A stretch of 14,578 bases of DNA from Acetobacter sp. CAG:977. Lineage in GTDB: Bacteria > Pseudomonadota > Alphaproteobacteria > CAAGCB01 > CAG-977. Under the pieces are notes generated by a model that was not told the DNA's origin, ran no database searches, and was given only the letters and a program-made list of their open reading frames with translations. Shown here one piece after another: positions 6,906 to 13,419 of the stretch (its first letter is position 1; each line of letters begins with the position of its first letter). Position numbers and translations under genes: made by a program. Location: NCBI GenBank assembly GCA_000434295.1, contig HF994928.1, positions 54,292 through 68,869 on the forward strand. The letters are read 5' to 3'.

Positions 6906-7707
6906 TCTGCTTCATTTCTACGTGCCGGGCATCCATCCGATGCTGTCCAAAATCATTATTTCCATGCTTGTTCTCGCCATTGCCGAAGTCTTCGTGCGTA
7001 TCGCCGGAAAAACATTGGAAAAATTGTTCGACAAAATCCAAAAACTTGACAACACTTTTCTGCCCTTGGCAAAAACCATCGTCCGATATGCCGCTTTCGG
7101 CGCCGCTCTGCTCGCCATACTCAGCGTCTTCGGCGTCGATACGACAGGCATCTTCGCTCTGCTCGGCGCTGCGGGAATCGCCGTCGGACTGGCGTTAAAA
7201 GATACACTTTCCAACATCGCCGCAGGATTGATGCTGTTATTCCTGCACCCCTTTAAATTCGGCGATTATATCGAAGCCCCCTCGGTCAGCGGTAAAGTCA
7301 AAGAGCTTAACCTCTTTATGACCGAACTTGAAACCCCTGACGGATTGAACGTTACCGTCCCGAACAGCGTCCTGTGGGGTGCGCCGATCAAAAACCACTC
7401 CCATAATCCGACGCGACGCCTTAGCATCGAAGTCGGCATCGCTTATAACGATTCCGTCGAAACCGCCTTTAGCGTCCTGAAAAGCATTATCGAAAGCGAA
7501 CCGAGATTCTTAAAATATCCAGAACCGCAAATCTTTTTAAAATCATTGGCCAGCAGTTCCGTCATCATCGAAATGCGTGCATGGACAAATAATGCCGATT
7601 TCTGGGACGTCCAATGGGATATCAATAAAAAAGTCAAAACCGAAATCGAAAAAGCGGGACTGTCTTTCCCTTTCCCTCAGCGTGACGTACATGTTTTTCA
7701 AAAATAA
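6898..7707 (+). CDS. mscS: MscS-family small-conductance mechanosensitive channel
   Basis: The protein has 269 residues, close to E. coli MscS (286). The ATG at 6898 is preceded by GGAGA and overlaps the upstream gene by 8 bases. Membrane helices are at about 15-37, 60-80 and 84-118. The last is the pore helix: G-A-A-G-I-A-V-G-L-A-L-K-D-T-L-S-N (90-106), with Gly/Ala packing typical of MscS, followed by L-H-P-F-K-F-G-D-Y-I-E (116-126) that begins the cytoplasmic beta domain. The C-terminus has F-P-F-P-Q-R-D-V-H-V (258-267), a conserved family ending. It should form an inner-membrane heptamer that opens under membrane tension and releases solutes on hypo-osmotic shock. There is no large N-terminal periplasmic domain, so it belongs to the minimal subgroup. 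Confidence 0.93.
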   Translation: MSDLLHFYVPGIHPMLSKIIISMLVLAIAEVFVRIAGKTLEKLFDKIQKLDNTFLPLAKTIVRYAAFGAALLAILSVFGVDTTGIFALLGAAGIAVGLALKDTLSNIAAGLMLLFLHPFKFGDYIEAPSVSGKVKELNLFMTELETPDGLNVTVPNSVLWGAPIKNHSHNPTRRLSIEVGIAYNDSVETAFSVLKSIIESEPRFLKYPEPQIFLKSLASSSVIIEMRAWTNNADFWDVQWDINKKVKTEIEKAGLSFPFPQRDVHVFQK

Positions 7708-7736
7708 TACTATACAAATAAATAATTATATGTAAT

Positions 7737-7742
7737 TATAAT
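7737..7742 (+). promoter_or_regulatory. TATAAT -10-like element downstream of the mscS gene
   Basis: A consensus TATAAT lies 30 bases after the mscS stop in a very AT-rich stretch, with no clear -35 at the usual spacing. A transcript from it would begin near 7749 and run into the terminator hairpin at 7819-7869. Confidence 0.35.
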
Positions 7743-7773
7743 ATCCAATCTCCTTTGGTAGGAAACATCAAAA

Positions 7774-7812
7774 AAAGCAGAATATCTATCAGACTCCGGA
7801 TAAAACTGCTTT
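7774..7812. repeat. Inverted repeat, hairpin A
   Basis: AAAGCAG (7774-7780) and CTGCTTT (7806-7812) form a 7-bp stem with a possible inner helix TATC (7783-7786) with GATA (7799-7802). A run of seven A (7770-7776) overlaps its left end, so on the minus strand the hairpin ends in a T run and could act as a weak minus-strand terminator. Confidence 0.5.
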
Positions 7813-7818
7813 ATAACT

Positions 7819-7869
7819 GACCGCATTTTAATGTACCCTGTTCGGTGCGTTGATATGCGGTCTTTTTTT
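7819..7869 (+). terminator. Rho-independent terminator just before the methyltransferase start
   Basis: GACCGCAT (7819-7826) and ATGCGGTC (7855-7862) form a perfect 8-bp stem with a 28-base loop, followed by T7 (7863-7869). The loop contains a further small helix ACC/GGT. It probably ends transcription from mscS or from the candidate small RNA. Its T run stops three bases before the GGGAG of the next gene, so read-through would be needed for co-expression. Confidence 0.75.
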
Positions 7870-7881
7870 ACGGGAGTCGTT

Positions 7882-8592
7882 GTGGAAAATCCTTCTAACC
7901 AAACTTTGGGCGCTTTTTATGCCTCAAGATGCGGCAGAAGCGTCGCAGATCAGCTCTCGGCTCTGATCGATAACAGATGGAAAGTCCCCGAAAATCTGCG
8001 TTTCCTGACCTTGGGATACGCAACCCCCTTCTACTCGGCGCTAAAACGAAAAAATCCCCAAATCATCGTTGAAGCCGATCCCGCAGAATATCCCGAAGAC
8101 CCGTCTTCTTTAAAAGTTTCGCCTCTCTCTTTGCCGTTCCCGAACGATTCGTTTCACGCCGTACTGGCCGTCAATGCTTTGGAACGAATCCTGCAACCGG
8201 AAGCTTTGCTGAAAGAAATCCGCCGCGTCCTTGTCAACAACGGTTCGCTTATTTGCATTACCCCGAACAAATTCAGCCTGTGGGGAATAAAAAAAATAGC
8301 GCCCCCCATGCAAAACACGCTTTTTTCGCCGAAAGAAGCCGCTCGCTTGATTAACGAAAGCCTGTTGTCCGTCAAATACCAAAAAAGCGCCGTTTTCCTG
8401 CCGCCCGCCGCTTATACGCACAATGTCGACATCTTGGATGAATTTATGTCATACCTGCCTTTGTCCGCAGGAGCGTTCGTGTTGACCGAAGCTAAAAAAC
8501 AAGCCGCCGCAATCACCCTGAAATGCGGCGAACAAAATTATAAATCCGCACGCATGACCAAAGCGTCTATCTTTTCGTCCCCGCGGTCATAG
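7882..8592 (+). CDS. Class I SAM-dependent methyltransferase
   Basis: The protein has 236 residues from GTG 7882, preceded by GGGAG five bases away. In-frame ATGs at 7831 and 7855 lie in the loop and stem of the terminator hairpin and lack a ribosome-binding site, so I reject them. The fold is read from L-R-F-L-T-L-G-Y-A-T-P-F-Y (about 34-46) as a degenerate SAM-binding motif I, L-P-F-P-N-D-S-F-H-A-V-L-A-V-N-A-L-E-R (about 93-111) at the methyltransferase-11 position, and L-K-E-I-R-R-V-L-V-N-N-G-S-L-I-C-I-T-P-N, the post-motif region common to this fold. The substrate is unknown; similar alphaproteobacterial proteins are annotated only as methyltransferases. The last 55 bases overlap the convergent rimI gene, with no terminator between them. 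Confidence 0.83.
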   Translation: MENPSNQTLGAFYASRCGRSVADQLSALIDNRWKVPENLRFLTLGYATPFYSALKRKNPQIIVEADPAEYPEDPSSLKVSPLSLPFPNDSFHAVLAVNALERILQPEALLKEIRRVLVNNGSLICITPNKFSLWGIKKIAPPMQNTLFSPKEAARLINESLLSVKYQKSAVFLPPAAYTHNVDILDEFMSYLPLSAGAFVLTEAKKQAAAITLKCGEQNYKSARMTKASIFSSPRS

Positions 8593-8981
8593 TAATTTTT
8601 GCGGCGTCCGACCGTTTGAAAATCGTGTCGACGGTATAAGTTAATCGCATGGTCGTTATCAACGGCGACTTCCAAAAAAATTTCGCATACCCCGCGTTCG
8701 TGCAATACGGAAAAAGACTGATCAACCAAAGCATCCGAAATCTTTTTCCCCCGATATTCGGGCAGAACGCCCAAAGCCACTATGTCCGCCTGTCCGGGGC
8801 TGAACGCATACATAATAATTCCCGCAGGCTTGGAATCTTCATACGCAATCATTCCCAAAGCCCCCGGCATCAAAAGCATTTGGCGCATCGTTGCTTCGTT
8901 CCAGCCTTTTTTAAAACAGGCGGAATGAATGTCGGCATACGTTTTGGCAAACGATGCATCGCATTCTTTTATTTCCTGCAT
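8538..8981 (-). CDS. rimI: Ribosomal protein S18 alanine N-acetyltransferase (GNAT family)
   Basis: The protein has 147 residues, the usual RimI length. ATG 8981 has GAGG seven bases upstream, inside the end of tsaB, which it overlaps by 13 bases. It should acetylate the N-terminal Ala of ribosomal protein S18 using acetyl-CoA. The C-terminal half matches RimI well: I-F-L-E-V-A-V-D-N-D-H-A-I-N-L-Y-R-R-H-D-F (101-121), with Glu104 and Tyr116 at the positions of the E. coli catalytic Glu and Tyr, then G-R-R-K-N-Y-Y (125-131). The acetyl-CoA loop, normally R-x-x-G-x-G/A, reads R-G-K-K-I-S (77-82), so both usual small residues are replaced. It is the last gene of the operon, and its 3' end overlaps the convergent methyltransferase gene. 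The tsaB-rimI pairing supports the assignment over a generic GNAT. Confidence 0.87.
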   Translation of the reverse strand: MQEIKECDASFAKTYADIHSACFKKGWNEATMRQMLLMPGALGMIAYEDSKPAGIIMYAFSPGQADIVALGVLPEYRGKKISDALVDQSFSVLHERGVCEIFLEVAVDNDHAINLYRRHDFQTVGRRKNYYDRGDEKIDALVMRADL

Positions 8982-9616
8982 AGTGTCACCTCGGCTTCAC
9001 GCAAATAAAGCGGCAAAGGGTATGTTTCTGATGCTACCTTGTCAAACGAAAGGAACGCCGCCGTCAGCGCCGTCGGCATCGGCATTTCTTCAATGCATGC
9101 TTCGGGAATTTCCTCTTTTAAACGAAGCGTGCCGTTCCCGATAAAAACGGCGTCCGTTTTTTCTTTTAATTCCGAGGGAAAAGCCGTGTACGGCTCGCTT
9201 AACGGAGCTCCGTCTTTATAAAACTGCACATAAAAATCATCGCGTTTCGTTTCCAAAACGACCCCCAAAAGCCGATCGTCATTCGGGAACTTTTTATAAA
9301 AATCAAACGCTGCCGCTTCGCATACGGTAACGCCCGCCATCGGCAGCCTTGCCGCCAAAGCCAGCCCCCGTGCCGCCGCAAGACCGACGCGAACGCCCGT
9401 GAACGAACCGGGCCCCACCGTTACCGCGATATAGGATAAATCGGAAAATTCGCATTTCGCTTTATCCATCGCTTCTTTAACCATCGGCATCAAAGCTTCC
9501 GCCTGTCCGCGTTCCATTTCGGAAAGTTCGAAAGCCAATACTTCTCCGTCGTCGCAAACGACGGCAACCGAACACGCATCATGCGTACTGTCCAATGCTA
9601 AAACGGTTCTGCTCAC
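8969..9616 (-). CDS. tsaB: tRNA threonylcarbamoyladenosine biosynthesis protein TsaB
   Basis: The protein has 215 residues. It starts with GTG (9616-9614), preceded by GGGGAG nine bases away, and overlaps the cvpA stop as GTGA. The N-terminus V-L-A-L-D-S-T-H-D-A-C-S-V-A (5-18) is the ASKHA phosphate-1 region. V-T-V-G-P-G-S-F-T-G-V-R-V-G (65-78) is the TsaB signature, and the end P-L-P-L-Y-L-R-E-A-E (201-210) is like the usual P-x-Y-L-R-x-P/A. TsaB is the non-catalytic partner that pairs with TsaD, with TsaE and TsaC, to make t6A at position 37 of ANN-decoding tRNAs in the cytoplasm. The length is near the family norm. Its neighbour rimI is a frequent genomic partner. Confidence 0.93.
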   Translation of the reverse strand: MSRTVLALDSTHDACSVAVVCDDGEVLAFELSEMERGQAEALMPMVKEAMDKAKCEFSDLSYIAVTVGPGSFTGVRVGLAAARGLALAARLPMAGVTVCEAAAFDFYKKFPNDDRLLGVVLETKRDDFYVQFYKDGAPLSEPYTAFPSELKEKTDAVFIGNGTLRLKEEIPEACIEEMPMPTALTAAFLSFDKVASETYPLPLYLREAEVTLCRK

Positions 9617-10452
9617 GGGACAACACTCCCCGTTTCGTCAATGTTTTCCATAATCAGGCGTTCCATGTCCTCGCGTTCCTGACGGTCATAGCCTGTTTCT
9701 TCGCCGCCTGTCTGTTCGCTGACTTCCGGTGCGTTCAACAGCTTGAACAGTTCTTCGCCTTCGTCAGGCAATGATTCCGGCGCAACGGGCTTTTCGCTCA
9801 TCGGTTCCTGCGTGAACGGATCTAAAGGAACTTTTTCGGACGGCGTTGACAGATCCTGTTCAGGCGTTTTCTGTTTCTTCGGCTGTCCTTGAATTTCTTT
9901 CATATCGTTCAATTTTTCAAACAACTCGTCCAGATTGCTCTCAGAATCGTCCTTTTTCGTCGGCGTATCAAACAAGGATTCGGGCAATTGTCCCTTGACG
10001 CTGTCCGTTACCGTTTCCAAATACGGCATTGTCAGACTGTCTTCGCGCAAATCGGGCAGCTTTTTCGGCGCCAGCGTTAATATGATAAAGTATATTAAAA
10101 TCAAAATAATCAGGCCGCGCAACAGCCCGAACAGCAATCCCAAAAAATGATCCAAACGGTTTAAAACGCTTTTTTTAACTTTGATCGTTATTTTGGAACA
10201 CAAAATCGTCAAAATGACCAAAGTCAGCAAAGACGCAATAATTACCGCCGCCAAATTGGCAAAGAGAGGATTCGAAATATAACGGGAAAGATAAGGCGCC
10301 AAATACGGCATCAGATAAAACCCTGCCGAAGCCGCCAAAAACCACGAGCCTATTCCCAGCATTTCGCTGACAAACCCGCGGCTTAAAGACAACAGCCCGG
10401 ATATTAACAACACCGCAATTACGAATATATCCGTCCCTGTCAGCTGTTCCAT
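9613..10452 (-). CDS. cvpA: CvpA-family inner-membrane protein with a long acidic C-terminal tail
   Basis: The protein has 279 residues from ATG 10452, whose A is shared with the radA stop (TGATG). A GTG one codon earlier is also possible. The first 140 residues have four hydrophobic segments (about 8-28, 30-52, 65-87 and 103-127) and the family pattern T-G-T-D-I-F-V-I-A...S-R-G-F-V-S-E, then the D-H-F-L-G-L-L-F-G-L-L-R-G loop (about 101-113). CvpA was named for colicin V production; its physiological role is still unclear, with links to envelope stress. Residues from about 150 to the end are Glu/Asp/Pro/Ser-rich and look disordered, making this protein longer than E. coli CvpA (about 160). 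It is embedded between radA and tsaB in the minus-strand operon. In many relatives cvpA is followed by purF; here it is followed by tsaB. Confidence 0.88.
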   Translation of the reverse strand: MEQLTGTDIFVIAVLLISGLLSLSRGFVSEMLGIGSWFLAASAGFYLMPYLAPYLSRYISNPLFANLAAVIIASLLTLVILTILCSKITIKVKKSVLNRLDHFLGLLFGLLRGLIILILIYFIILTLAPKKLPDLREDSLTMPYLETVTDSVKGQLPESLFDTPTKKDDSESNLDELFEKLNDMKEIQGQPKKQKTPEQDLSTPSEKVPLDPFTQEPMSEKPVAPESLPDEGEELFKLLNAPEVSEQTGGEETGYDRQEREDMERLIMENIDETGSVVP

Positions 10453-11867
10453 CACGATTCCCGTTTGTTTTCAATCATTCCGAACATATCAAGCAATGTC
10501 TTTAAATGTCCGATTTCGTTTAGCTTCAACCCAGTATCCGATTCTTTTACTGATTTTTTATTAACGCGGGCGGGAGGAATTAAAGCTCTTGAAAATCCGA
10601 GCTTTGCCGCTTCTTTTAGTCTTAAAGACGGCTGAGGCACCGCACGGACTTCTCCCGACAGCCCGATTTCGCCGAAAACAACCATATCGGCGGGAACGGG
10701 AATCTGAGACACCGAAGACAGCAAAGCCGCCGCCACCGCCAAATCCGCCGCAGGTTCCGTCAAACGAATGCCGCCCGCAACGTTTAAATAAACATCTTTG
10801 TCCGACATTTTTATGCCGCAACGCGCTTCCAAAACCGCCAAAACCATCGCCAAACGCGCGCTGTCCCACCCCACGACGGCACGACGGGGCGAACCGCCCG
10901 AACTTAATCCCGCCAACGCCTGAATCTCTACCAGCATCGGACGCGACCCTTCTATGCCCGCATAAACGCACGATCCCGAAATATTGCCTCTGCGTTCCGC
11001 CAAAAACAGCGCCGAAGGATTGGGGACTTCGCACAATCCTTTGTCCGTCATTTCAAAAACGCCGATTTCGTCCGTCGCACCGAAACGGTTCTTTACACCG
11101 CGCAAAATCCGGAAATGATGCCCGCGATCGCCTTCGAAATACAAAACCGTATCAACCATGTGTTCCAATACGCGAGGCCCCGCCAACGTGCCTTCTTTGG
11201 TAACGTGCCCGACCAAAAACAACGCAAAGCCCCGACGTTTCGCAAGCCTGATCAGCTCGTTGCCGCACGCTCTGACCTGACCGACGGTTCCCGGCGCAGA
11301 ATCCAAAGCATCCGAAAACATCGTCTGAATCGAATCGATCACAACGACATCGGGGGCTTCTCCCGTGTCCAAAGTCGCAATAATATCCCTGACGTTCGTT
11401 GCAGAAGCCAAATCCACCTTTGCCGATGCCAACCCCAGCCGTGCCGCCCGCAATCGAACCTGATCAACGGATTCTTCCCCCGAAATGTACACGCACCTGA
11501 CGGGTTTCCCGACGGCATTGCATACTTTTGACAAAGCTCCCGTTACCTGCAACAAAACAGTCGATTTCCCGATTCCCGGATCGCCGCCGATCAACAAAAC
11601 CGACCCCGCAACCAAACCGCCGCCGCAGACGCGATCGAATTCGGATATACCCGATTTTAATCTGAAAGACGTTTCGGGAACGCCGTCCAAACTTACAAAT
11701 TCTATTTTGCGTCCGCCTTGTCCGCCCGTTGCTTTCGGCATGCTCAAAGACGGCGATTCTTCTTCAATAATCGTGTTCCATTCGCCGCACGTTTCGCATT
11801 TTCCCGCCCAACGGGGAAAAACGGCGCCGCAGTTCTGGCAAACAAATCTTGACGTTTTCTTAGCCAC
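10452..11867 (-). CDS. radA: DNA repair and branch-migration protein RadA (Sms)
   Basis: The protein has 471 residues from GTG 11867 (M-A-K-K-T-S-R-F-V-C); E. coli RadA has 460. An in-frame extension into the preceding gene is rejected because family proteins start at this A-K-K segment. Features in order: zinc finger C10-x2-C13...C24-x2-C27; Walker A G-G-D-P-G-I-G-K-S-T (94-103); Walker B V-V-V-I-D-S (174-179); the RadA-specific K-N-R-F-G (259-263); and a Lon-protease-like C-terminal domain with V-A-G-G-I and F-G-E-I-G-L-S-G-E-V-R. RadA is a hexameric RecA-like ATPase that extends heteroduplex during recombination repair and processes branched intermediates. The start overlaps the end of mlaF by 8 bases and the stop overlaps cvpA by one base, so it is translated from the operon mRNA. 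Confidence 0.96.
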   Translation of the reverse strand: MAKKTSRFVCQNCGAVFPRWAGKCETCGEWNTIIEEESPSLSMPKATGGQGGRKIEFVSLDGVPETSFRLKSGISEFDRVCGGGLVAGSVLLIGGDPGIGKSTVLLQVTGALSKVCNAVGKPVRCVYISGEESVDQVRLRAARLGLASAKVDLASATNVRDIIATLDTGEAPDVVVIDSIQTMFSDALDSAPGTVGQVRACGNELIRLAKRRGFALFLVGHVTKEGTLAGPRVLEHMVDTVLYFEGDRGHHFRILRGVKNRFGATDEIGVFEMTDKGLCEVPNPSALFLAERRGNISGSCVYAGIEGSRPMLVEIQALAGLSSGGSPRRAVVGWDSARLAMVLAVLEARCGIKMSDKDVYLNVAGGIRLTEPAADLAVAAALLSSVSQIPVPADMVVFGEIGLSGEVRAVPQPSLRLKEAAKLGFSRALIPPARVNKKSVKESDTGLKLNEIGHLKTLLDMFGMIENKRES

Positions 11868-12633
11868 GCACTTCCATCCGTATCGGGCCGTCCGCACGCC
11901 CGTTCACAAACTGTTCGACATAAGGGTTGTCCGTATGGTCAATTTCTGATGCTGAACCGTACCAGATTATTTTGCCTTTATACAACATGGCGACTTTGTC
12001 GGCGATTTTGCGCACCGAAGACATATCGTGCGTAATCGTTATGGACGTTGCCCCCAAATCGGAAACGCAACTGCGAATCAAATCGTTGATAACGTCCGAC
12101 ATAATCGGATCAAGACCCGTCGTCGGTTCGTCAAAGAATATCAATTCCGGCGATGTCGCTATCGCGCGCGCCAGACCGACGCGCTTTTTCATGCCGCCCG
12201 ACAGCTCGTCCGGATACAGCGGCGCAACGTCGGGAGACAGTCCGACCTGACGTAATTTTTCAATGGCGATTTCTTTGGCTTGAGAACGCTTCATCTTCTT
12301 GCCTTCTATCAAGCCGAACGCCACGTTTTCCCAAATATTCAGGCTGTCAAACAACGCCGCTCCCTGAAACAGCATTCCCGTCTTTGAATTGACTTTTTCC
12401 ATTTCTTTTTCGGACAGCCCGATAATCTCGCGTCCGTCCACCTTAATCGATCCGGATTCGGGAACCAGCAACCCCTGAATACACTTGATCGTTACGGATT
12501 TTCCCGTACCCGACCCGCCGATGATAACCAGCGATTCGCCTTTTCTGACTTGAAGATTGACGCCGTCCAAAACGACTTTTTTCCCGAACGCCTTGTGAAC
12601 GTCGGTCATTTGAACCTTTAATTCTTCGCTCAT
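11860..12633 (-). CDS. mlaF: ABC transporter ATP-binding protein, MlaF type
   Basis: The protein has 257 residues from ATG 12633, preceded by AGGGGG at good spacing; a TTG one codon earlier is less likely. It carries Walker A I-G-G-S-G-T-G-K-S (38-46), Q-loop M-L-F-Q-G-A-A-L-F-D-S-L (87-98), signature L-S-G-G-M-K-K-R (144-151), Walker B L-I-F-F-D-E-P (164-170) and H-loop His202. The Q-loop G-A-A-L-F-D-S-L and L-S-G-G-M forms are characteristic of the MlaF/Ttg2A group that pairs with MlaE. The pair powers phospholipid trafficking between the inner and outer membranes to maintain lipid asymmetry. It follows mlaE after a 12-base gap. The substrate-binding partner mlaD is not next to it, so it must be elsewhere if the complex is complete. 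Confidence 0.9.
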   Translation of the reverse strand: MSEELKVQMTDVHKAFGKKVVLDGVNLQVRKGESLVIIGGSGTGKSVTIKCIQGLLVPESGSIKVDGREIIGLSEKEMEKVNSKTGMLFQGAALFDSLNIWENVAFGLIEGKKMKRSQAKEIAIEKLRQVGLSPDVAPLYPDELSGGMKKRVGLARAIATSPELIFFDEPTTGLDPIMSDVINDLIRSCVSDLGATSITITHDMSSVRKIADKVAMLYKGKIIWYGSASEIDHTDNPYVEQFVNGRADGPIRMEVRG

Positions 12634-12645
12634 CAAAGCCCCCTT

Positions 12646-13419
12646 TTATTTCGTAAAGAACAGTTCCGTCAGCATATAATTGCAGATTAAAATCAAAATC
12701 GACGCCGAAACGACCGCATTCGTCGTTGCTTTGCCGACGCCTTCCGCCCCGCCTTTGGAATGATAACCGTTATAGCATCCCAATAACGTAACGATAAAAC
12801 CGAACACGGCGGCTTTGGTCAATCCGGACACGATATCGACCGCCTTCATGAAATCCCACGTGTTTCGAAGGAAATTAACGGCGTTAAAGTCCAATTTGTA
12901 ATAACAAATCAAATATCCGCCGTAAATTCCGATAACATCGCCGATCAAAACCAAAACGGGCAACATCAGCGTTCCCGCCAACACGCGCGGCACAATCAAA
13001 TATTTAAACGGATTCGTCGACAACGTCGTCAGCGCATCGATTTGTTCGGTAACGCGCATCGTCCCCAATTCCGCCGCCATTGCCGCACCGACGCGCCCCG
13101 CAACCATCAACGCCGCCAACACGGGGCCCAATTCGCGGGTAATCGTCAATTCCACAACCGAAGCAACCACTCCTTCGGAAGAAAAGCCCGACAATCCGGA
13201 ATAACTTTGCAACGCAATGACCATTCCCGAAAACATCGTCGTCAAAGCGACAACCGGCAAAGAATAAAAGCCGATTTCCACCATCTGCGAAAACAAAGAA
13301 CGGAAATAAAACGGCGGGCGCACACAATGAGACAGCGTGTTAAGCGTAAACAGGGTCAGTTTGCCCGTTGAGCGTAAAAAATTCAAAAAAACGCGTCCGA
13401 CGGGAGCAAAAATATTCAT
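12646..13419 (-). CDS. mlaE: ABC transporter permease, MlaE type
   Basis: The protein has 257 residues, the family norm. ATG 13419 is preceded by AAGGAGG, located inside the end of alr, and overlaps the alr stop as ATGA. The MlaE (DUF140) core is clear: G-M-V-I-A-L-Q (about 65-71), R-E-L-G-P-V-L-A-A-L-M-V-A-G-R-V-G-A-A-M (about 94-113), then A-E-L-G-T-M-R-V-T-E-Q-I-D-A-L. Several membrane spans follow, ending in I-L-I-L-I-C-N-Y-M-L-T. It forms the inner-membrane channel of the Mla lipid transport complex with MlaF as ATPase and MlaD as the periplasmic hexamer. Mla function in retrograde phospholipid transport is known for the family; the substrate here is inferred. Confidence 0.92.
   Translation of the reverse strand: MNIFAPVGRVFLNFLRSTGKLTLFTLNTLSHCVRPPFYFRSLFSQMVEIGFYSLPVVALTTMFSGMVIALQSYSGLSGFSSEGVVASVVELTITRELGPVLAALMVAGRVGAAMAAELGTMRVTEQIDALTTLSTNPFKYLIVPRVLAGTLMLPVLVLIGDVIGIYGGYLICYYKLDFNAVNFLRNTWDFMKAVDIVSGLTKAAVFGFIVTLLGCYNGYHSKGGAEGVGKATTNAVVSASILILICNYMLTELFFTK

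Larger units (their letters stand above)
7749..7869 (+). ncRNA. Candidate small RNA or 5' leader between mscS and the methyltransferase gene
   Basis: The inferred RNA is about 120 bases. From the 5' end it shows UCUCCUU, complementary to a Shine-Dalgarno core and able to fold locally as TCCT (7751-7754) with AGGA (7760-7763); a hairpin with AAAGCAG (7774-7780) and CTGCTTT (7806-7812); and a terminator stem GACCGCAT (7819-7826) with ATGCGGTC (7855-7862) followed by seven T. I recognise no known RNA family. The alternative is a regulatory leader of the methyltransferase, whose ribosome-binding site begins three bases after the T run. Confidence 0.4.

Noticed and set aside
7831..7881. Upstream ATG codons (7831, 7855) as the methyltransferase start
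   Set aside because: They lie in the terminator loop and stem, have no ribosome-binding site, and would add residues across the T7 run. GTG 7882 has GGGAG at ideal spacing.
10561..11034. 157-residue minus-strand frame inside radA
   Set aside because: It is a same-strand shadow of radA with Gly/Arg/Phe-rich low-complexity composition.
10589..11203. 204-residue open frame on the plus strand opposite radA
   Set aside because: It lies wholly antisense to a certain radA gene, is very Pro/Arg/Lys-rich with no recognisable motif or ribosome-binding site, and is explained by the codon bias of the minus-strand gene.
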